Notes: generated by a model from the sequence alone, not told the origin. Counted from the stretch's first letter, positions 34,757-44,412 are shown. The stretch is DNA of 64,000 bases from Hymenobacter sp. YIM 151858-1 (GCF_025979705.1 NZ_CP110136.1:2666001-2730000), one strand, 5' to 3'. Translations and numbers: made by a program.

Positions 34757-34792
34757 GGCGGAAAGCCTGTCCGTACTGGCAGGTTTTCCGCC
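34757..34792 (+). terminator. Hairpin between nusA and infB
   Basis: GGCGGAAA pairs with TTTTCCGCC and an inner CCTG with CAGG, giving a long imperfect stem after nusA. Only a weak T-rich tail follows. It may attenuate read-through to infB or process the transcript. Confidence 0.55.
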
Positions 34793-34812
34793 GTTTGGCA
34801 ATAATTAAATCG

Positions 34813-34820
34813 TACTTTTG
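34813..34820 (+). promoter_or_regulatory. Internal promoter box for infB
   Basis: TACTTTTG matches the -7 consensus 33 bases before the infB ATG at 34854. It also covers an alternative upstream start (34818), making that start unlikely. A TTTG lies 15 bases upstream, closer than the usual spacing. Confidence 0.5.
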
Positions 34821-34853
34821 CAACAAACTACGAGTATCGCACGCGACCAAAGA

Positions 34854-37800
34854 ATGGCGGAAGCAGCAAGCAAACGACTGAAACAAGCGGCCACGGACCT
34901 GAACGTCGGGACCCACACGATTGTGGATTTTCTCGCGACGAAGGGAATTTCTGTTGAAAATAAACCCACCACCAAGCTGTCGGCCGATCAGGTTGCACTG
35001 CTGAACAAAGAGTTTGCGTCGTCGGCTCAGGATAAAGCCGAGGCTACCAAACGAAGCCAGTCGCTGCGTCATACTGAGCTTGAGCAAGCCTCCCAAGCCA
35101 AGGAAGCTGCCAAGGTGGTAACGACCCCAAAGCCAGCCGAACCGGCTGCCCCGGCTCCGCAACCGGCTGCCGCTCCGGCAGCAGAAGCTAAGCCCGCAGC
35201 TCCGGCCCCGCAGCCCGCTCCCGCTCCTAGCGCGGACAACGGCCGCCCCGTACCCGGCCTTAAGGTGTTGGGTAAAATCGAACTCGATGCGAAAGGGCGT
35301 CCGGTACCGCCAAAGCCTGCGCAACCTGCTCCAGTGCCAGCCCCGGCTGCGGCCCCTGCAGCTACTACTGTTCAGCCCGCTCCGGCACCTGCGCCCGCAC
35401 CGGCTCCCAAGCCTGCACCGGCACCGCAACCCGCACCTGTAGCACAGCAGCCAGTTGCGCCTAAGTCTGCGCCAGCCCCTGCCGCCACGCCGGCACCGGT
35501 AGCTGCGCCCCAGGCTGCAGCGTCGGCACCGGCTTCTGCTCCAGCAGCCCCGGCTCAGCCTGTTGCTCCGGCGCCAGCGCCAGCAGCTCCGGTTGCCGAA
35601 GCTAAGCCTGCTGCGCCGGTAGCGGCTGCCCCCGCTCCTACCCCGGCTCCGGCCGAGCCAACTCCTGAGCAAGGCACTATCATCGCTCGCGCCGATCAGC
35701 TGAAAGGCCTGACGGTGCTAGGCAAGATTGAGTTGCCCACCGACGCTTCGCGTCGTGGTGGTGGCAACCGTGGTGCCCGCCCGGTAGCCTCTTCGGATGT
35801 GCGCAAGGCAGGCATTGGCGATAAGAAAAAGCGCCAGCGTATTACTACGCCCGGTGGACAGCAGCAAGGCCCCGGCCAGGGCGGCAATCAGCAACAAGGC
35901 GGCAACCGCCCCGGCGGTACCGGCAACGACCGCCCGACGCGTCCGGCCAATCAGGGCAACCGCCCGGGTGGGCCCGGCGGCCGCGACAACCGCGGTGGCA
36001 ACCCCAACCGTCCGGCTCCTGCTGTATCGCCCGAACAGAGCGACAAGCAGATTCAGGACCAGATCAAGGCTACGCTGGCTCGTTTGAGCGGTGGCCGTGG
36101 TGGCAATCAGCAAAACCGCGCTAAGTACCGCCGCGATAAACGCGCTGGTATTGCCGAAGCGCAAGAGCTGGCCCGTCAGCAAAGCGAGCTGGCCTCGAAG
36201 ACGCTGAAGTTGACCGAGTTCATCTCGGCCAATGATTTGGCTTCGCTGATGAACGCCTCGGTGAACGACGTTATCAAGGTTTGCTTGAACATGGGCATGT
36301 TCGTGTCCATCAACCAGCGCCTCGATGCCGAAGCCATTACGGTTATTGCCGATGAGTTTGGCTACGATGTAGAATTCCTGTCGGCTGAAGACGAGCAGGA
36401 TGTGGCCATCGTTGACGAAGACGATCCGGAAGCACTGCAGGATCGTGCTCCGATTGTGACCATCATGGGTCACGTCGACCACGGTAAAACCTCGCTGCTC
36501 GACTACATCCGCAATGCGCAGGTAGCCAAAGGCGAAGCCGGTGGTATCACGCAGCACATCGGTGCTTACGAAGTAACCACCGACTCGGGCCGCAAAATCA
36601 CCTTCCTCGATACCCCTGGTCACGAAGCGTTTACCGCTATGCGTGCCCGCGGTGCCAAGGTAACCGACATTGCCATCATCGTGGTGGCTGCCGACGACTC
36701 GGTGATGCCGCAGACGAAGGAAGCCATTAACCACGCGCAAGCTGCCGGTGTACCCATCGTGATTGCGCTGAACAAGATTGATAAGCCGGGTGCAAACCCC
36801 GACAAAGTCCGCGAGGAACTGTCGGCCATCAACATTCTGGTTGAAGAATGGGGTGGTAAGTACCAGTCGCAGGAGGTATCGGCCAAAACCGGTGCTGGCA
36901 TCAGCGACCTACTCGAGAAGGTTCTGCTGGAAGCCGAACTGCTTGAGCTGAAGGCCAACCCCGACCGTCGGGCTGTGGGCTCGGTTATCGAAGCTTCGCT
37001 CGACAAAGGCCGTGGCTACGTAACCACCATTCTGGTGCAAACGGGTACACTGAACGTAGGCGACATCGTGTTGGCTGGTCCGCACTATGGCCGCGTGAAG
37101 GCTATGACCGACCACCGCGGCAAGAAGATGAAATCGGCTGGTCCTTCGACTCCGGTTCAGCTCCTGGGTTTGCAGGGCGCGCCGCAAGCCGGCGACAAGG
37201 TTGTGGCAATGGAAACGGAGCGCGAAGCCCGCGAAATTGCTACCCAGCGCCTGCAGCTGCAGCGCGAGCAGTCGATGCGCACGAAAAAGCACATTACGCT
37301 CGACGAGATTGGCCGTCGTTTGGCTATCGGTTCGTTCAAAGAGCTCAACATCATTGTTAAGGGCGACGTGGACGGCTCGGTGGAAGCACTGTCGGACTCG
37401 CTGCTGAAGCTCTCGACCGGCGAAGTGGCCGTAAACATCCTCTCGAAGGGTGTAGGCGCCATTTCCGAATCGGACGTATTGCTGGCCTCGGCTTCGGATG
37501 CTATCATCATCGGTTTCCAGGTGCGCCCGTCGCTGGGTGCCCGCAAACTGGCCGAGCAGGAGCAAATTGACATCCGTCTCTACTCGATCATCTACAACGC
37601 CATCAACGAGGTGAAGGATGCGATGGAAGGCATGCTGGCCCCGACGGTGCAGGAGGTGACGGTAGCTACGGTGGAGGTACGCCAGGTGTTCAACATCACG
37701 AAAGTGGGTACGATTGCCGGCTGTATGGTTACCGACGGCACCATCGCGCGCAACACCAAAGTGCGTGTGGTACGCGACGGCATCGTGCAGCACACCGGAG

Positions 37801-37949
37801 CAATCCTGGCCCTCAAGCGCTTCAAGGACGATGCGTCGGAAGTGCGCCAAGGCTACGAATGCGGTATCTCGATCAAAAACTTCGATGACCTACGCGAAGG
37901 CGACATTATCGAAGGCTTCGAGGAGAAAGAAGTTAAGCGTACGCTGTAA
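34854..37949 (+). CDS. infB: Translation initiation factor IF-2
   Basis: IF-2 is the GTPase that brings initiator tRNA to the ribosome. From ATG 34854 it has 1031 residues, long for the family because of an Ala/Pro/Gln-rich, low-complexity N-terminal region (about 85-430) followed by Gly/Asn/Arg-rich stretches. An IF2-N helix-turn-helix-like domain ([20 protein letters not shown]) opens the protein and a second occurs near 430-500. The G domain has GHVDHGKT (539-546), [15 protein letters not shown] (G3) and NKIDKP (G4), followed by IF-2 domains II-IV. It has its own promoter box and ends at a strong terminator. Confidence 0.96.
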   Translation: MAEAASKRLKQAATDLNVGTHTIVDFLATKGISVENKPTTKLSADQVALLNKEFASSAQDKAEATKRSQSLRHTELEQASQAKEAAKVVTTPKPAEPAAPAPQPAAAPAAEAKPAAPAPQPAPAPSADNGRPVPGLKVLGKIELDAKGRPVPPKPAQPAPVPAPAAAPAATTVQPAPAPAPAPAPKPAPAPQPAPVAQQPVAPKSAPAPAATPAPVAAPQAAASAPASAPAAPAQPVAPAPAPAAPVAEAKPAAPVAAAPAPTPAPAEPTPEQGTIIARADQLKGLTVLGKIELPTDASRRGGGNRGARPVASSDVRKAGIGDKKKRQRITTPGGQQQGPGQGGNQQQGGNRPGGTGNDRPTRPANQGNRPGGPGGRDNRGGNPNRPAPAVSPEQSDKQIQDQIKATLARLSGGRGGNQQNRAKYRRDKRAGIAEAQELARQQSELASKTLKLTEFISANDLASLMNASVNDVIKVCLNMGMFVSINQRLDAEAITVIADEFGYDVEFLSAEDEQDVAIVDEDDPEALQDRAPIVTIMGHVDHGKTSLLDYIRNAQVAKGEAGGITQHIGAYEVTTDSGRKITFLDTPGHEAFTAMRARGAKVTDIAIIVVAADDSVMPQTKEAINHAQAAGVPIVIALNKIDKPGANPDKVREELSAINILVEEWGGKYQSQEVSAKTGAGISDLLEKVLLEAELLELKANPDRRAVGSVIEASLDKGRGYVTTILVQTGTLNVGDIVLAGPHYGRVKAMTDHRGKKMKSAGPSTPVQLLGLQGAPQAGDKVVAMETEREAREIATQRLQLQREQSMRTKKHITLDEIGRRLAIGSFKELNIIVKGDVDGSVEALSDSLLKLSTGEVAVNILSKGVGAISESDVLLASASDAIIIGFQVRPSLGARKLAEQEQIDIRLYSIIYNAINEVKDAMEGMLAPTVQEVTVATVEVRQVFNITKVGTIAGCMVTDGTIARNTKVRVVRDGIVQHTGAILALKRFKDDASEVRQGYECGISIKNFDDLREGDIIEGFEEKEVKRTL

Positions 37950-37976
37950 GCCAACGGCTTACTACCATACCGAAGA

Positions 37977-38004
37977 CCCCAGCCCGCAACGGCTGGGGTT
38001 TTTT
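37977..38004 (+). terminator. Intrinsic terminator after infB
   Basis: CCCCAGCC pairs with GGCTGGGG around CGCAAC and is followed by TTTTTT. It ends the rimP-nusA-infB unit. Confidence 0.9.
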
Positions 38005-38096
38005 GTTGCGGTACAGGCAACGCCTTCGCGCTTATATGACTCTATGTGCCCGGTGTGTTGTATCTTATGAGTGCGCCACCCACACTTGCTTAGCAA

Positions 38097-41096
38097 ATGA
38101 AATACCTGTTACTCGGCGTATACCTGTGCTTATCGACAACCTGGGCCGCTGCGGCACCTAGGCCCGGTGTATTGGTGGTGGAAGACACCGCGCGAGTGTA
38201 CCAGCTGCGCACGCAAGGCTCTGTACTGGCCACGAGCCAGCCCTTGAGCCTCGCTCAGGTACGCTCGGCCAGCTGGCACAACCGGTTTGCGCCAGCTACC
38301 CAGGCTGCCGGGGCGCCAACCGCAACTGAGCTGTGGTGGCGCTTTAACATTACTTCCGTGGCTCATCCGGCGACGCACTGGGTGCTGAGCACGAACACGG
38401 AGTACATGGACGGGCTGGATGTGTACGTGGTGCCGGCCAATGGGCAAGTGCAGCATCAGCGCATGAGCACGGCCTTGCCGCACAAGCAAACCCATGCCCT
38501 GCGTACGCGCTACTTTAACCTAGGGCTGAGTTTGCCACCTGGGCAAGTTGTAACGGTGTACCTCAGAGCTCCGGCTCAACAAGTAGTGTACCCCACCCTG
38601 GCGGAGCAGGCGCATTTACTACAGCAATACCGCGAAGCCGACTGGGCAATGGGCCCTTATTTCGGCATTTTGCTGGCGCTGCTGGCCTACAACCTGCTCC
38701 TGTATGTGTCCGTCCGCGACAGAAGCTATTTGCTGTACGTGCTCTACGTAGGCTTTTTTGCCGCGCTGCAGTTTGATATGACGGGTTATTGGCGGCAAGT
38801 GTGGCCCAACAACTGGTCGGGTTTTGCCCTGGATATGCGTCAGAACCTGGTGCTGGCCTGCACCATCTTCTTCGGCACGCTCACGGCTCGGGCTTTTCTG
38901 GATTCGTGGCGCCTGTTGCCGCGCTTTGATAAAGTTCTGAAGCTTACGTTGCTGGTGGCATGGCTGCCTTTGGCCAGCGGCTTCTTCGCCAACCCCAACC
39001 ACGCAATTTGGTGGCAAGCCCTGCCCGCCCTCTGGACGTGCGTAGTGCTTTTGGCGGCTGGGGTGCTGGTGTTGCGCACCGGCTACCGCCCAGCCAGGTA
39101 CTACATGGCTGGCTGGACGCTCCTGCTCGTGGCGGTGGCCAATTTTTACCTAGGGCTGCTGGGCATTACGCCCCGTACCGGATTTTGGGCCGCGCACGGC
39201 GTGCACGTAGCCTCTGCCTTGGAGATGTTGCTGCTGTCGTTTGGCTTTGCCGACCGCATCAACCTGGCCAAGCACGACAAAGAATTGGCGCAGGAGGCGG
39301 CCATGCATGCGCTGCAGCAAAAAGAAGCGGCCCAAAGCCAAGCACTGGCCGCCCTACGCGAAACCCAACGTGCGCAGGAAGTAGCGCTGGTATTATCGCG
39401 CGAAAAGGAGGAATTGCAGGAGCGCACCAACCACGAGTTGGCCGAACGTGCGGCGGAGCTGCAACATGCTTACCAAGAGCTGCACGAAAGCATCCGCACG
39501 TCGCACCACTTGCAGGAGCTTGATGAACTCAAAACCAAGTTCTTCACCAATATTTCGCACGAGCTGCGCACACCGCTTACCCTTATCATCAGCCCGCTGG
39601 AGCAACTACTCAGCGAGGCACAACAACACCCCCGGCTGCCCGCTCCGCCCGAGTACGCGCTGATGCTGCGCAACGCCCGCCGGCTGCTGCAGCTCATCAA
39701 TCAGTTGCTCGATATTGCTCGGCTGGAAGCAGGCCAGATGCACCTAGGCGCCGCGCCCGCCGACATGGTGCGCACGGTACGAACAGGGGTATCGTCGTTC
39801 GAGTCGTTGGCGGTGTCGCATGGAGTGGCCTTGCGTTTCGAAACAGAACTGGAAAGCCTGGAAGTGTACCTCGATGCCGACCAGTTCGACAAAATCCTGT
39901 ACAACTTGCTTGGTAACGCATTCAAGTTTACGCCCGCCGGTGGCGAGGTACTCGTGAGCGTGGGCCAGCAAGCCGGGCGGGCAGTGCTGCGCGTGCAGGA
40001 TACCGGCGTGGGCATACCCGCCGAGCACGTACCGCTTATCTTCGACCGGTTTCATCAGGTTGATGACACCCACACCCGCCGGCACGAAGGCTCGGGCATT
40101 GGGCTGGCACTGGTAAAAGAATTGGTAGCCCTCCACCACGGCAACATTCGCGTGCTGAGCGCCCTAGGTGAGGGAACCACCTTTGTGGTGGAGCTGCCGC
40201 TGGGCAAGGCCCACTTGCAGCCCAACGAGCTACGCGCCGCAGCCGCTGCATCTGCCACCGGTTTGGCCGCGCCCCTCCCCGATTTTATCGACCAACCCGA
40301 TACCAACTTGCCGGTGGCGCCTGCCGATGCGCGCCCGTTGGTGCTGGTGGTAGAAGACAACCCCGAAGTACGCGACTACATCCGTACGTGCCTGGCCGCC
40401 GAGTTTAGGGTGCGTACGGCCAACGACGGTGCTCACGGACTGGCCTTGCTGAAGGACCTTGAGCCGGACTTGGTTGTTTCCGATCTGATGATGCCGCAGC
40501 TGGATGGGCTTGAGCTATGCCGGCGCCTGCGCGCAGACGAGCACACTTCCCATATTCCGGTGATACTGCTCACGGCCCGGGCGGGCGACGAAGCTCGCCT
40601 GACCAGCTTTGGCCTGGGTGCCGATGAGTACCTGACGAAACCTTTTCATCCGGAGGAGCTGCGCGTGCGCATTCATAACCTGGTGCAGCAGCGCCGGCTG
40701 TTGCGGCAGCGCTTTGGCCGCGAGGTTACGCTGCAGCCGCGCGACATCAGCATCACCTCAGCCGACGAAACGTTCCTCAACCGTGCCATGGGCGTGGTGG
40801 AACAACACATGGCCGATACCGGGTTCAGCGTAGAGCGGTTTGCCGACGAAATGGCCATGAGCCGTGTGCAGCTGCACCGCAAGCTGAAAGCCCTTACCGA
40901 CCAATCCACCTCGGAGTTTGTGCGCACGGTTCGGTTGCGCCGGGCGGCGGTGCTGCTGCAGGCCCACGCCGGCAACGTGGCCGAAGTGGCGGAGGCGGTG
41001 GGGTTTGCCAACCTTTCCTACTTCAGCAAATGCTTCCGCGAGCTGTACCAACAGTCGCCATCGGAATACGCGGCGCAGGCAATTACCACCACCTGA
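38097..41096 (+). CDS. Hybrid two-component sensor/regulator: 7TMR-DISM sensor, histidine kinase, receiver and AraC-type DNA-binding domain
   Basis: The 999-residue protein joins a full phosphorelay to a DNA-binding output. A signal sequence (about 1-22) is followed by a periplasmic 7TMR-DISMED2-like beta domain (about 35-165) and seven transmembrane segments (about 185-390). Then come a coiled coil, the HisKA domain with FFTNISHELRTPLT (His488), the HATPase domain with a DTGVGIP glycine box and GSGIGLALVKEL, a receiver domain with phospho-acceptor in LVVSDLMMP (Asp796) and T/K residues, and an AraC HTH (about 895-995, VAEVAEAVGFANLSYFSKCFRE). This resembles Bacteroidota hybrid two-component systems, but with a 7TMR-DISM sensor instead of the usual beta-propeller/Y_Y_Y sensor. 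Ligand and targets are unknown; no adjacent target operon is obvious. Confidence 0.92.
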   Translation: MKYLLLGVYLCLSTTWAAAAPRPGVLVVEDTARVYQLRTQGSVLATSQPLSLAQVRSASWHNRFAPATQAAGAPTATELWWRFNITSVAHPATHWVLSTNTEYMDGLDVYVVPANGQVQHQRMSTALPHKQTHALRTRYFNLGLSLPPGQVVTVYLRAPAQQVVYPTLAEQAHLLQQYREADWAMGPYFGILLALLAYNLLLYVSVRDRSYLLYVLYVGFFAALQFDMTGYWRQVWPNNWSGFALDMRQNLVLACTIFFGTLTARAFLDSWRLLPRFDKVLKLTLLVAWLPLASGFFANPNHAIWWQALPALWTCVVLLAAGVLVLRTGYRPARYYMAGWTLLLVAVANFYLGLLGITPRTGFWAAHGVHVASALEMLLLSFGFADRINLAKHDKELAQEAAMHALQQKEAAQSQALAALRETQRAQEVALVLSREKEELQERTNHELAERAAELQHAYQELHESIRTSHHLQELDELKTKFFTNISHELRTPLTLIISPLEQLLSEAQQHPRLPAPPEYALMLRNARRLLQLINQLLDIARLEAGQMHLGAAPADMVRTVRTGVSSFESLAVSHGVALRFETELESLEVYLDADQFDKILYNLLGNAFKFTPAGGEVLVSVGQQAGRAVLRVQDTGVGIPAEHVPLIFDRFHQVDDTHTRRHEGSGIGLALVKELVALHHGNIRVLSALGEGTTFVVELPLGKAHLQPNELRAAAAASATGLAAPLPDFIDQPDTNLPVAPADARPLVLVVEDNPEVRDYIRTCLAAEFRVRTANDGAHGLALLKDLEPDLVVSDLMMPQLDGLELCRRLRADEHTSHIPVILLTARAGDEARLTSFGLGADEYLTKPFHPEELRVRIHNLVQQRRLLRQRFGREVTLQPRDISITSADETFLNRAMGVVEQHMADTGFSVERFADEMAMSRVQLHRKLKALTDQSTSEFVRTVRLRRAAVLLQAHAGNVAEVAEAVGFANLSYFSKCFRELYQQSPSEYAAQAITTT

Positions 41097-41370
41097 CGTG
41101 GTTGCCTTGCGCACGTTTTGCAACTTCTGTTGAGTTTACCCAGGGCTTTAGTATAAATACAAAATATTGATTATTAACTACTTACATACAATGAAACATA
41201 TGCAACAGCATTTGAAACATGGGTATTAGCAGTCTGGCAGCCTGAGCCCCCACATTTGTGCCGTCGAAAGCAAAGGGCCAGCTCACCACGCACAACGGCT
41301 GCTTTGCTTCGGGCACCAGCTGCCTACCTAGGCGCTGGCCCAGTTATCCCTATCATTTTTTCTCACCGTT
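41097..41370. other. AT-rich intergenic region
   Basis: The 274 bases after the hybrid regulator gene are AT-rich around 41145-41225, then turn GC-rich. One CCTAGG lies at 41327. I see no gene, terminator with a clear U-run or repeat. Confidence 0.5.
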
Positions 41371-41832
41371 ATGCTTGCTTTGGAGAGGTTGTTGGCCGCT
41401 GATGTAGTGTTACGCTTTAGTAGCCGCTTAGGAAGTTGGTTGGGTGATTTCGACGAAGTGGGAATTGCGCCGGGGGGCTCGCCCGAACACCGCGGCAGTA
41501 CCGAGCAGCTCGACCGGAAAATGGCCATTATGTGCTACCTATCGGTGTTTGGCTGGTTGGTAGCTTACCGGGCTTCGCGGCACGAACGCGGCCCGCTGGC
41601 AACCTTTCATTTGCGCCAGATGACGCTGCTCCTGCTGCTTAGCGTGGGCATACTCGGGGCCCAAATCGTAGTACTGCCATTCTTCGGCTGGAGCAGCCTG
41701 GTGGTTGCGGGCGGCGGCCTTGCGCTTACGCTCCTCATGCGCATGCTCGGCGTAATGGCTGCCATGAGCGGCTTGCAGGAGCCGTTGCCCTTTATCGGCC
41801 GCTTCGCCTACCGCTTGCTGCCGGGCTTTTAG
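41371..41832 (+). CDS. Small membrane protein, DUF4870/Tic20-like
   Basis: The 153-residue product has a hydrophilic N-terminus (about 1-48) and four hydrophobic segments after residue 50: AIMCYLSVFGWLVAY, TLLLLLSVGILGAQIVVLPF, SSLVVAGGGLALTLLMRMLG. The FHLRQ motif (ATFHLRQMT) after the first segment is the mark of the DUF4870/Tic20-like group (Y/F-H-x-R/Q). Function is unknown. An internal Met (about residue 51) could start a shorter form containing only the membrane domain, which is the usual length for the family; the N-terminal extension is thus doubtful. Confidence 0.65.
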   Translation: MLALERLLAADVVLRFSSRLGSWLGDFDEVGIAPGGSPEHRGSTEQLDRKMAIMCYLSVFGWLVAYRASRHERGPLATFHLRQMTLLLLLSVGILGAQIVVLPFFGWSSLVVAGGGLALTLLMRMLGVMAAMSGLQEPLPFIGRFAYRLLPGF

Positions 41833-41913
41833 CCGGCCGCACCTAGGGTTTGCCTCACATAAACAGGTGCCTTGGTTGCTCGCGCTTCGCGTAGCCAACT
41901 ACTTCAATTTCGG

Positions 41914-41957
41914 TGTGCGCCCCGCCTCTAGGCCAATTGGCCTGGGGGCGGGGCGCA
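41914..41957. terminator. Long hairpin downstream of the DUF4870-like gene
   Basis: TGCGCCCCGCC pairs with GGGCGGGGCGCA, with an inner TAGGCC/GGCCT stem around AATT; TTTG follows. It is probably the terminator for the gene at 41371 and is almost symmetric, so it may act in both directions. Confidence 0.7.
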
Positions 41958-42045
41958 TTTGCTAAGGCAAGCCCTGGGTTTTATCAGCGCGTGTTACGGA
42001 TGTGCTCACATCATCATGCTATTGCCGCCGGGTAGGGCCACACGG

Positions 42046-42053
42046 TAGCTTTG
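42046..42053 (+). promoter_or_regulatory. TAnnTTTG promoter box
   Basis: TAGCTTTG, with an ATTG 21 bases upstream (42021-42024), lies about 73 bases before ATG 42126 and probably serves the outer-membrane-barrel, lipoprotein and OmpA-like genes that follow. Confidence 0.55.
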
Positions 42054-42125
42054 TCGCAGACGGATGGCCGCTTTGGCCGCCGCGCTCCTGGCTCGTTTCT
42101 CACACCGTTCTAACCCCATAACCCT

Positions 42126-42899
42126 ATGAAAACGCTTGGCATCTCTACCCTTATTGCTGTATCGGCACTGGTAACCAACACGGCCGTGGGCCAAACGCGG
42201 CCTGCCAGCAAACCAGCTGCTACGGCCAGCAAATCAGTAGCGGCCAAGCCGGCTACTACCGCCAAAGCCGCGCCGGCGGCCACCAAAGCCACCGCGGCCA
42301 AACCGGCCGCAGTGGCCCCCGCCACCGAGCCAGCCGCGCAAGCCGCGCCCGAAACGGCCGCTAAGCCAGCTGCCGCTACTACCATAAGCCAGGCGGCCAC
42401 CGCGCACGAGTTTGGCAAGGGCAGCATGGCCGCCAACCTGGGCGTTGGGTTTGGCCTGGGCTACGGCTACTCGCTGTTTTCGGGTATTCGCTCTACCCCG
42501 GCCCTGAGCCTGTCGGTTGAGCGCGGCATCATCGACAACCTAGGGCCGGGCGTGATTGGCGTGGGCGGCATGATCGGCTACAAAGCCTACTCCTGGAAGT
42601 CGGGCGACTACAAGGGCTCGTGGAAGAACTTCCTGGTCTCGGCCCGCGGCGCCTACCACTACAACGTATTCGATGTGCCGAAGCTGGATACCTACGCCGG
42701 CATCAGCCTTGGCGTGCGCGTCGAGTCGTATTCCGATAACTACCTCGACCGCGAATACACCCGCCAGTACGGCGGTAGCTACGTCACGTCGGGCTTCTTC
42801 GTAGGCGGCCGCTACATGTTCAGCGACAACCTGGGGGCCTTTGGCGAAGCCGGCTACGATATGTCGTACCTGAAGCTCGGACTAACGGCCCGATTCTGA
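42126..42899 (+). CDS. Outer-membrane beta-barrel-like protein with Ala/Lys/Pro-rich linker
   Basis: The 257-residue protein has a signal peptide (about 1-23, ending AVGQ), then a striking linker of about 65 residues composed almost only of Ala, Lys, Pro and Thr (about 24-92). The C-terminal part (about 95-257) alternates aromatic/Gly-rich strands (AANLGVGFGLGYGYSLF, VGGRYMFSDNLGAFGEAGY) and ends in an aromatic residue (LTARF), as small outer-membrane barrels do. The linker may cross or bind peptidoglycan, by analogy with Lys/Ala-rich histone-like or periplasmic spacer segments; this is inference. It starts a run of three small envelope genes. Confidence 0.75.
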   Translation: MKTLGISTLIAVSALVTNTAVGQTRPASKPAATASKSVAAKPATTAKAAPAATKATAAKPAAVAPATEPAAQAAPETAAKPAAATTISQAATAHEFGKGSMAANLGVGFGLGYGYSLFSGIRSTPALSLSVERGIIDNLGPGVIGVGGMIGYKAYSWKSGDYKGSWKNFLVSARGAYHYNVFDVPKLDTYAGISLGVRVESYSDNYLDREYTRQYGGSYVTSGFFVGGRYMFSDNLGAFGEAGYDMSYLKLGLTARF

Positions 42900-42944
42900 T
42901 CGGCCCCCACATCCGCCCTTCCACCTCCCGCTGCCCCCCCCGCC

Positions 42945-43571
42945 ATGAACGCTCCGCGCACCTTTGCCGGCAATGCCTTGCTGCTCGCGCTGCTCGTGAG
43001 CTGCGGCCAGGGGCATCAAAGCCAAGCCCCTCCCGAAGCAGCTGCCGAGCACCCCACGGAGCAACTCGAGCAACAGTTGGTTGATGCCGAGCTGCGGTAC
43101 CAGGAGCGGGCTTCGCGCGGCGATACGCTCTCGATGCGCCACCAGGAGCTGCAACGGTTTCTGCCGCTGGAGGTGGCCGGGTTTGTGCGCGAAGGCGAGC
43201 CGCAGGGCGCATCGGTGAACATGGGCAGCGTGCGCTACTCTACCTGCGAGCAGCGCTACCGCAAGGGCAACCAGCAGCTGAAAGTGCAACTCGTGGACTA
43301 CAACGGCGCCAATGCCCTGTACGCCGGCGCCACGGCCCTGATGGGCCTTGGCTCGCAGGAGAGCGACGAGCAGCTGATGCAAAGCTGCGACCTGGGCCTG
43401 CCGGGGGTGCGCGGGTACGAAACCCTGCAAAAACAAGAGCACCGGGCGGCCGTGGCCCTAGGTGTCGGCGACCGGTTTTTCGTGTCGGTCGAGTCGACGC
43501 AGCAACCCGATACCAAGCTGGTAAAGGAAGTTGCGCGCCAGCTCAACCTCACCCGCTTAGCCAGCCTTTAG
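42945..43571 (+). CDS. Lipoprotein of unknown function
   Basis: The 208-residue protein has a lipoprotein signal with lipobox LLVSC (Cys near 20). A Gln/Glu-rich helix follows (about 28-65), then a domain containing VNMGSVRYSTCEQRYRKGNQQLKVQLVDYNGANALYAG and a C-terminal ALGVGDRFFVSVES strand set. The Asn/Gly-rich YNGANALYAG region resembles domains in small Bacteroidota lipoproteins of unknown role. It lies 45 bases after the barrel gene and 78 bases before the OmpA-like gene, probably on one transcript. Confidence 0.68.
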   Translation: MNAPRTFAGNALLLALLVSCGQGHQSQAPPEAAAEHPTEQLEQQLVDAELRYQERASRGDTLSMRHQELQRFLPLEVAGFVREGEPQGASVNMGSVRYSTCEQRYRKGNQQLKVQLVDYNGANALYAGATALMGLGSQESDEQLMQSCDLGLPGVRGYETLQKQEHRAAVALGVGDRFFVSVESTQQPDTKLVKEVARQLNLTRLASL

Positions 43572-43649
43572 GCACCGGCCTGTGTGCCGGGCCGCGCTGC
43601 CACCTAGGGCCGGCATTCTACTTCCTCATCCATTTCGCAACTACTCGCC

Positions 43650-44162
43650 ATGAAATCGTTTCTGCTCATTCTGGGTACGCTGCTGCTGTACCCGGCGCTG
43701 TCGCAAGCCCAATACGGCATTCTGGAGCGGGCCGTGCAGCGCGCCGCCGAACGCAAGATCGAAGCCGCCGTGGAGCGCAAAATCACCGAGCGTACCGGCG
43801 ACTATTATACCCAGCTGCTCGAAAACGGCCGCATCGTATCGCACACCATTCAGTTTGAAGAAGGCTCGGCCACGCTCCTGCCCGATTCGCAGCCTTTTGT
43901 GAAAGGCCTGGCCGATATGCTGCGCCGCGACGCCGCCATCCGCGTGCGCATCGAGGCCCATACGCTGCTCGGCGGCGATGCGGCGGCCAACCAAAAACTC
44001 TCGCAGCGCCGCGCCGACGCCGTGCGCGCTGCTTTGGTAGCACTCGGCATCGATGGCACCCGCCTGGCCGCCAAAGGCCTGGGGGCCTCGCAGCCCCTCT
44101 ACTCCGAACCCGACGACGAGTACGCTCCGCTCAACCAGCGCGTGGAACTCGTGAAGCTGTAA
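43650..44162 (+). CDS. OmpA-family peptidoglycan-binding protein
   Basis: The 170-residue protein has a signal peptide (ends near residue 20, SQAQ), an Arg/Glu/Ala-rich helical segment (about 25-55) and a C-terminal OmpA-like domain (about 65-168): IQFEEGSATLLPDSQPFVKGLADML, then VRIEAHTLLGGDAAANQKLSQRRADAVRAAL and the final NQRVELVKL. The Asp and Arg of the diaminopimelate site (the family NxxLSxxRA) are present in NQKLSQRRADAV. It likely tethers the outer membrane or a complex to peptidoglycan. It has no N-terminal barrel. Confidence 0.82.
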   Translation: MKSFLLILGTLLLYPALSQAQYGILERAVQRAAERKIEAAVERKITERTGDYYTQLLENGRIVSHTIQFEEGSATLLPDSQPFVKGLADMLRRDAAIRVRIEAHTLLGGDAAANQKLSQRRADAVRAALVALGIDGTRLAAKGLGASQPLYSEPDDEYAPLNQRVELVKL

Positions 44163-44165
44163 CCC

Positions 44166-44252
44166 ATGGCAGCGGTACCCAACATAGTACTCCGTCGGTG
44201 CGCGGGCTTGCTGCTGGCGGCGCTGCTCGGCTATGGCCTGGCACTTGGCTAA
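44166..44252 (+). CDS. Possible 28-residue membrane microprotein
   Basis: An ATG 3 bases after the OmpA-like stop opens a 28-codon frame with a short basic N-terminus followed by a hydrophobic helix (CAGLLLAALLGYGLALG) and stop. Its tight spacing to the upstream gene and membrane-helix composition make translation possible, but such a short frame can arise by chance and there is no other support. Confidence 0.25.
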   Translation: MAAVPNIVLRRCAGLLLAALLGYGLALG

Positions 44253-44375
44253 AGTATCCCGGCTCCTTCCCGTTCCTTCTCTCAACCCAGGCTTTACTTG
44301 GTTGCCCCGGCAACACCCGTCAATTCTTCTGCGACTCAGAGGCGAACGGTGGCTCTGAAACGACACGAAGAAGCA

Positions 44376-44412
44376 AAAAGCCCCGGAGCGCTGCGCCGGG
44401 GCTTTTTCTTTA
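44376..44412. terminator. Bidirectional terminator between OmpA-like run and convergent gene
   Basis: AAAAAGCCCCGG pairs with CCGGGGCTTTTT around a short loop with GCGC symmetry. T-runs lie on both sides in the sense needed by each strand. Confidence 0.85.

Noticed and set aside
34752-35672. A 306-codon minus-strand frame rich in Arg, Gly, Ser
   Set aside because: It mirrors the Ala/Pro-rich low-complexity part of infB and is not a real protein.
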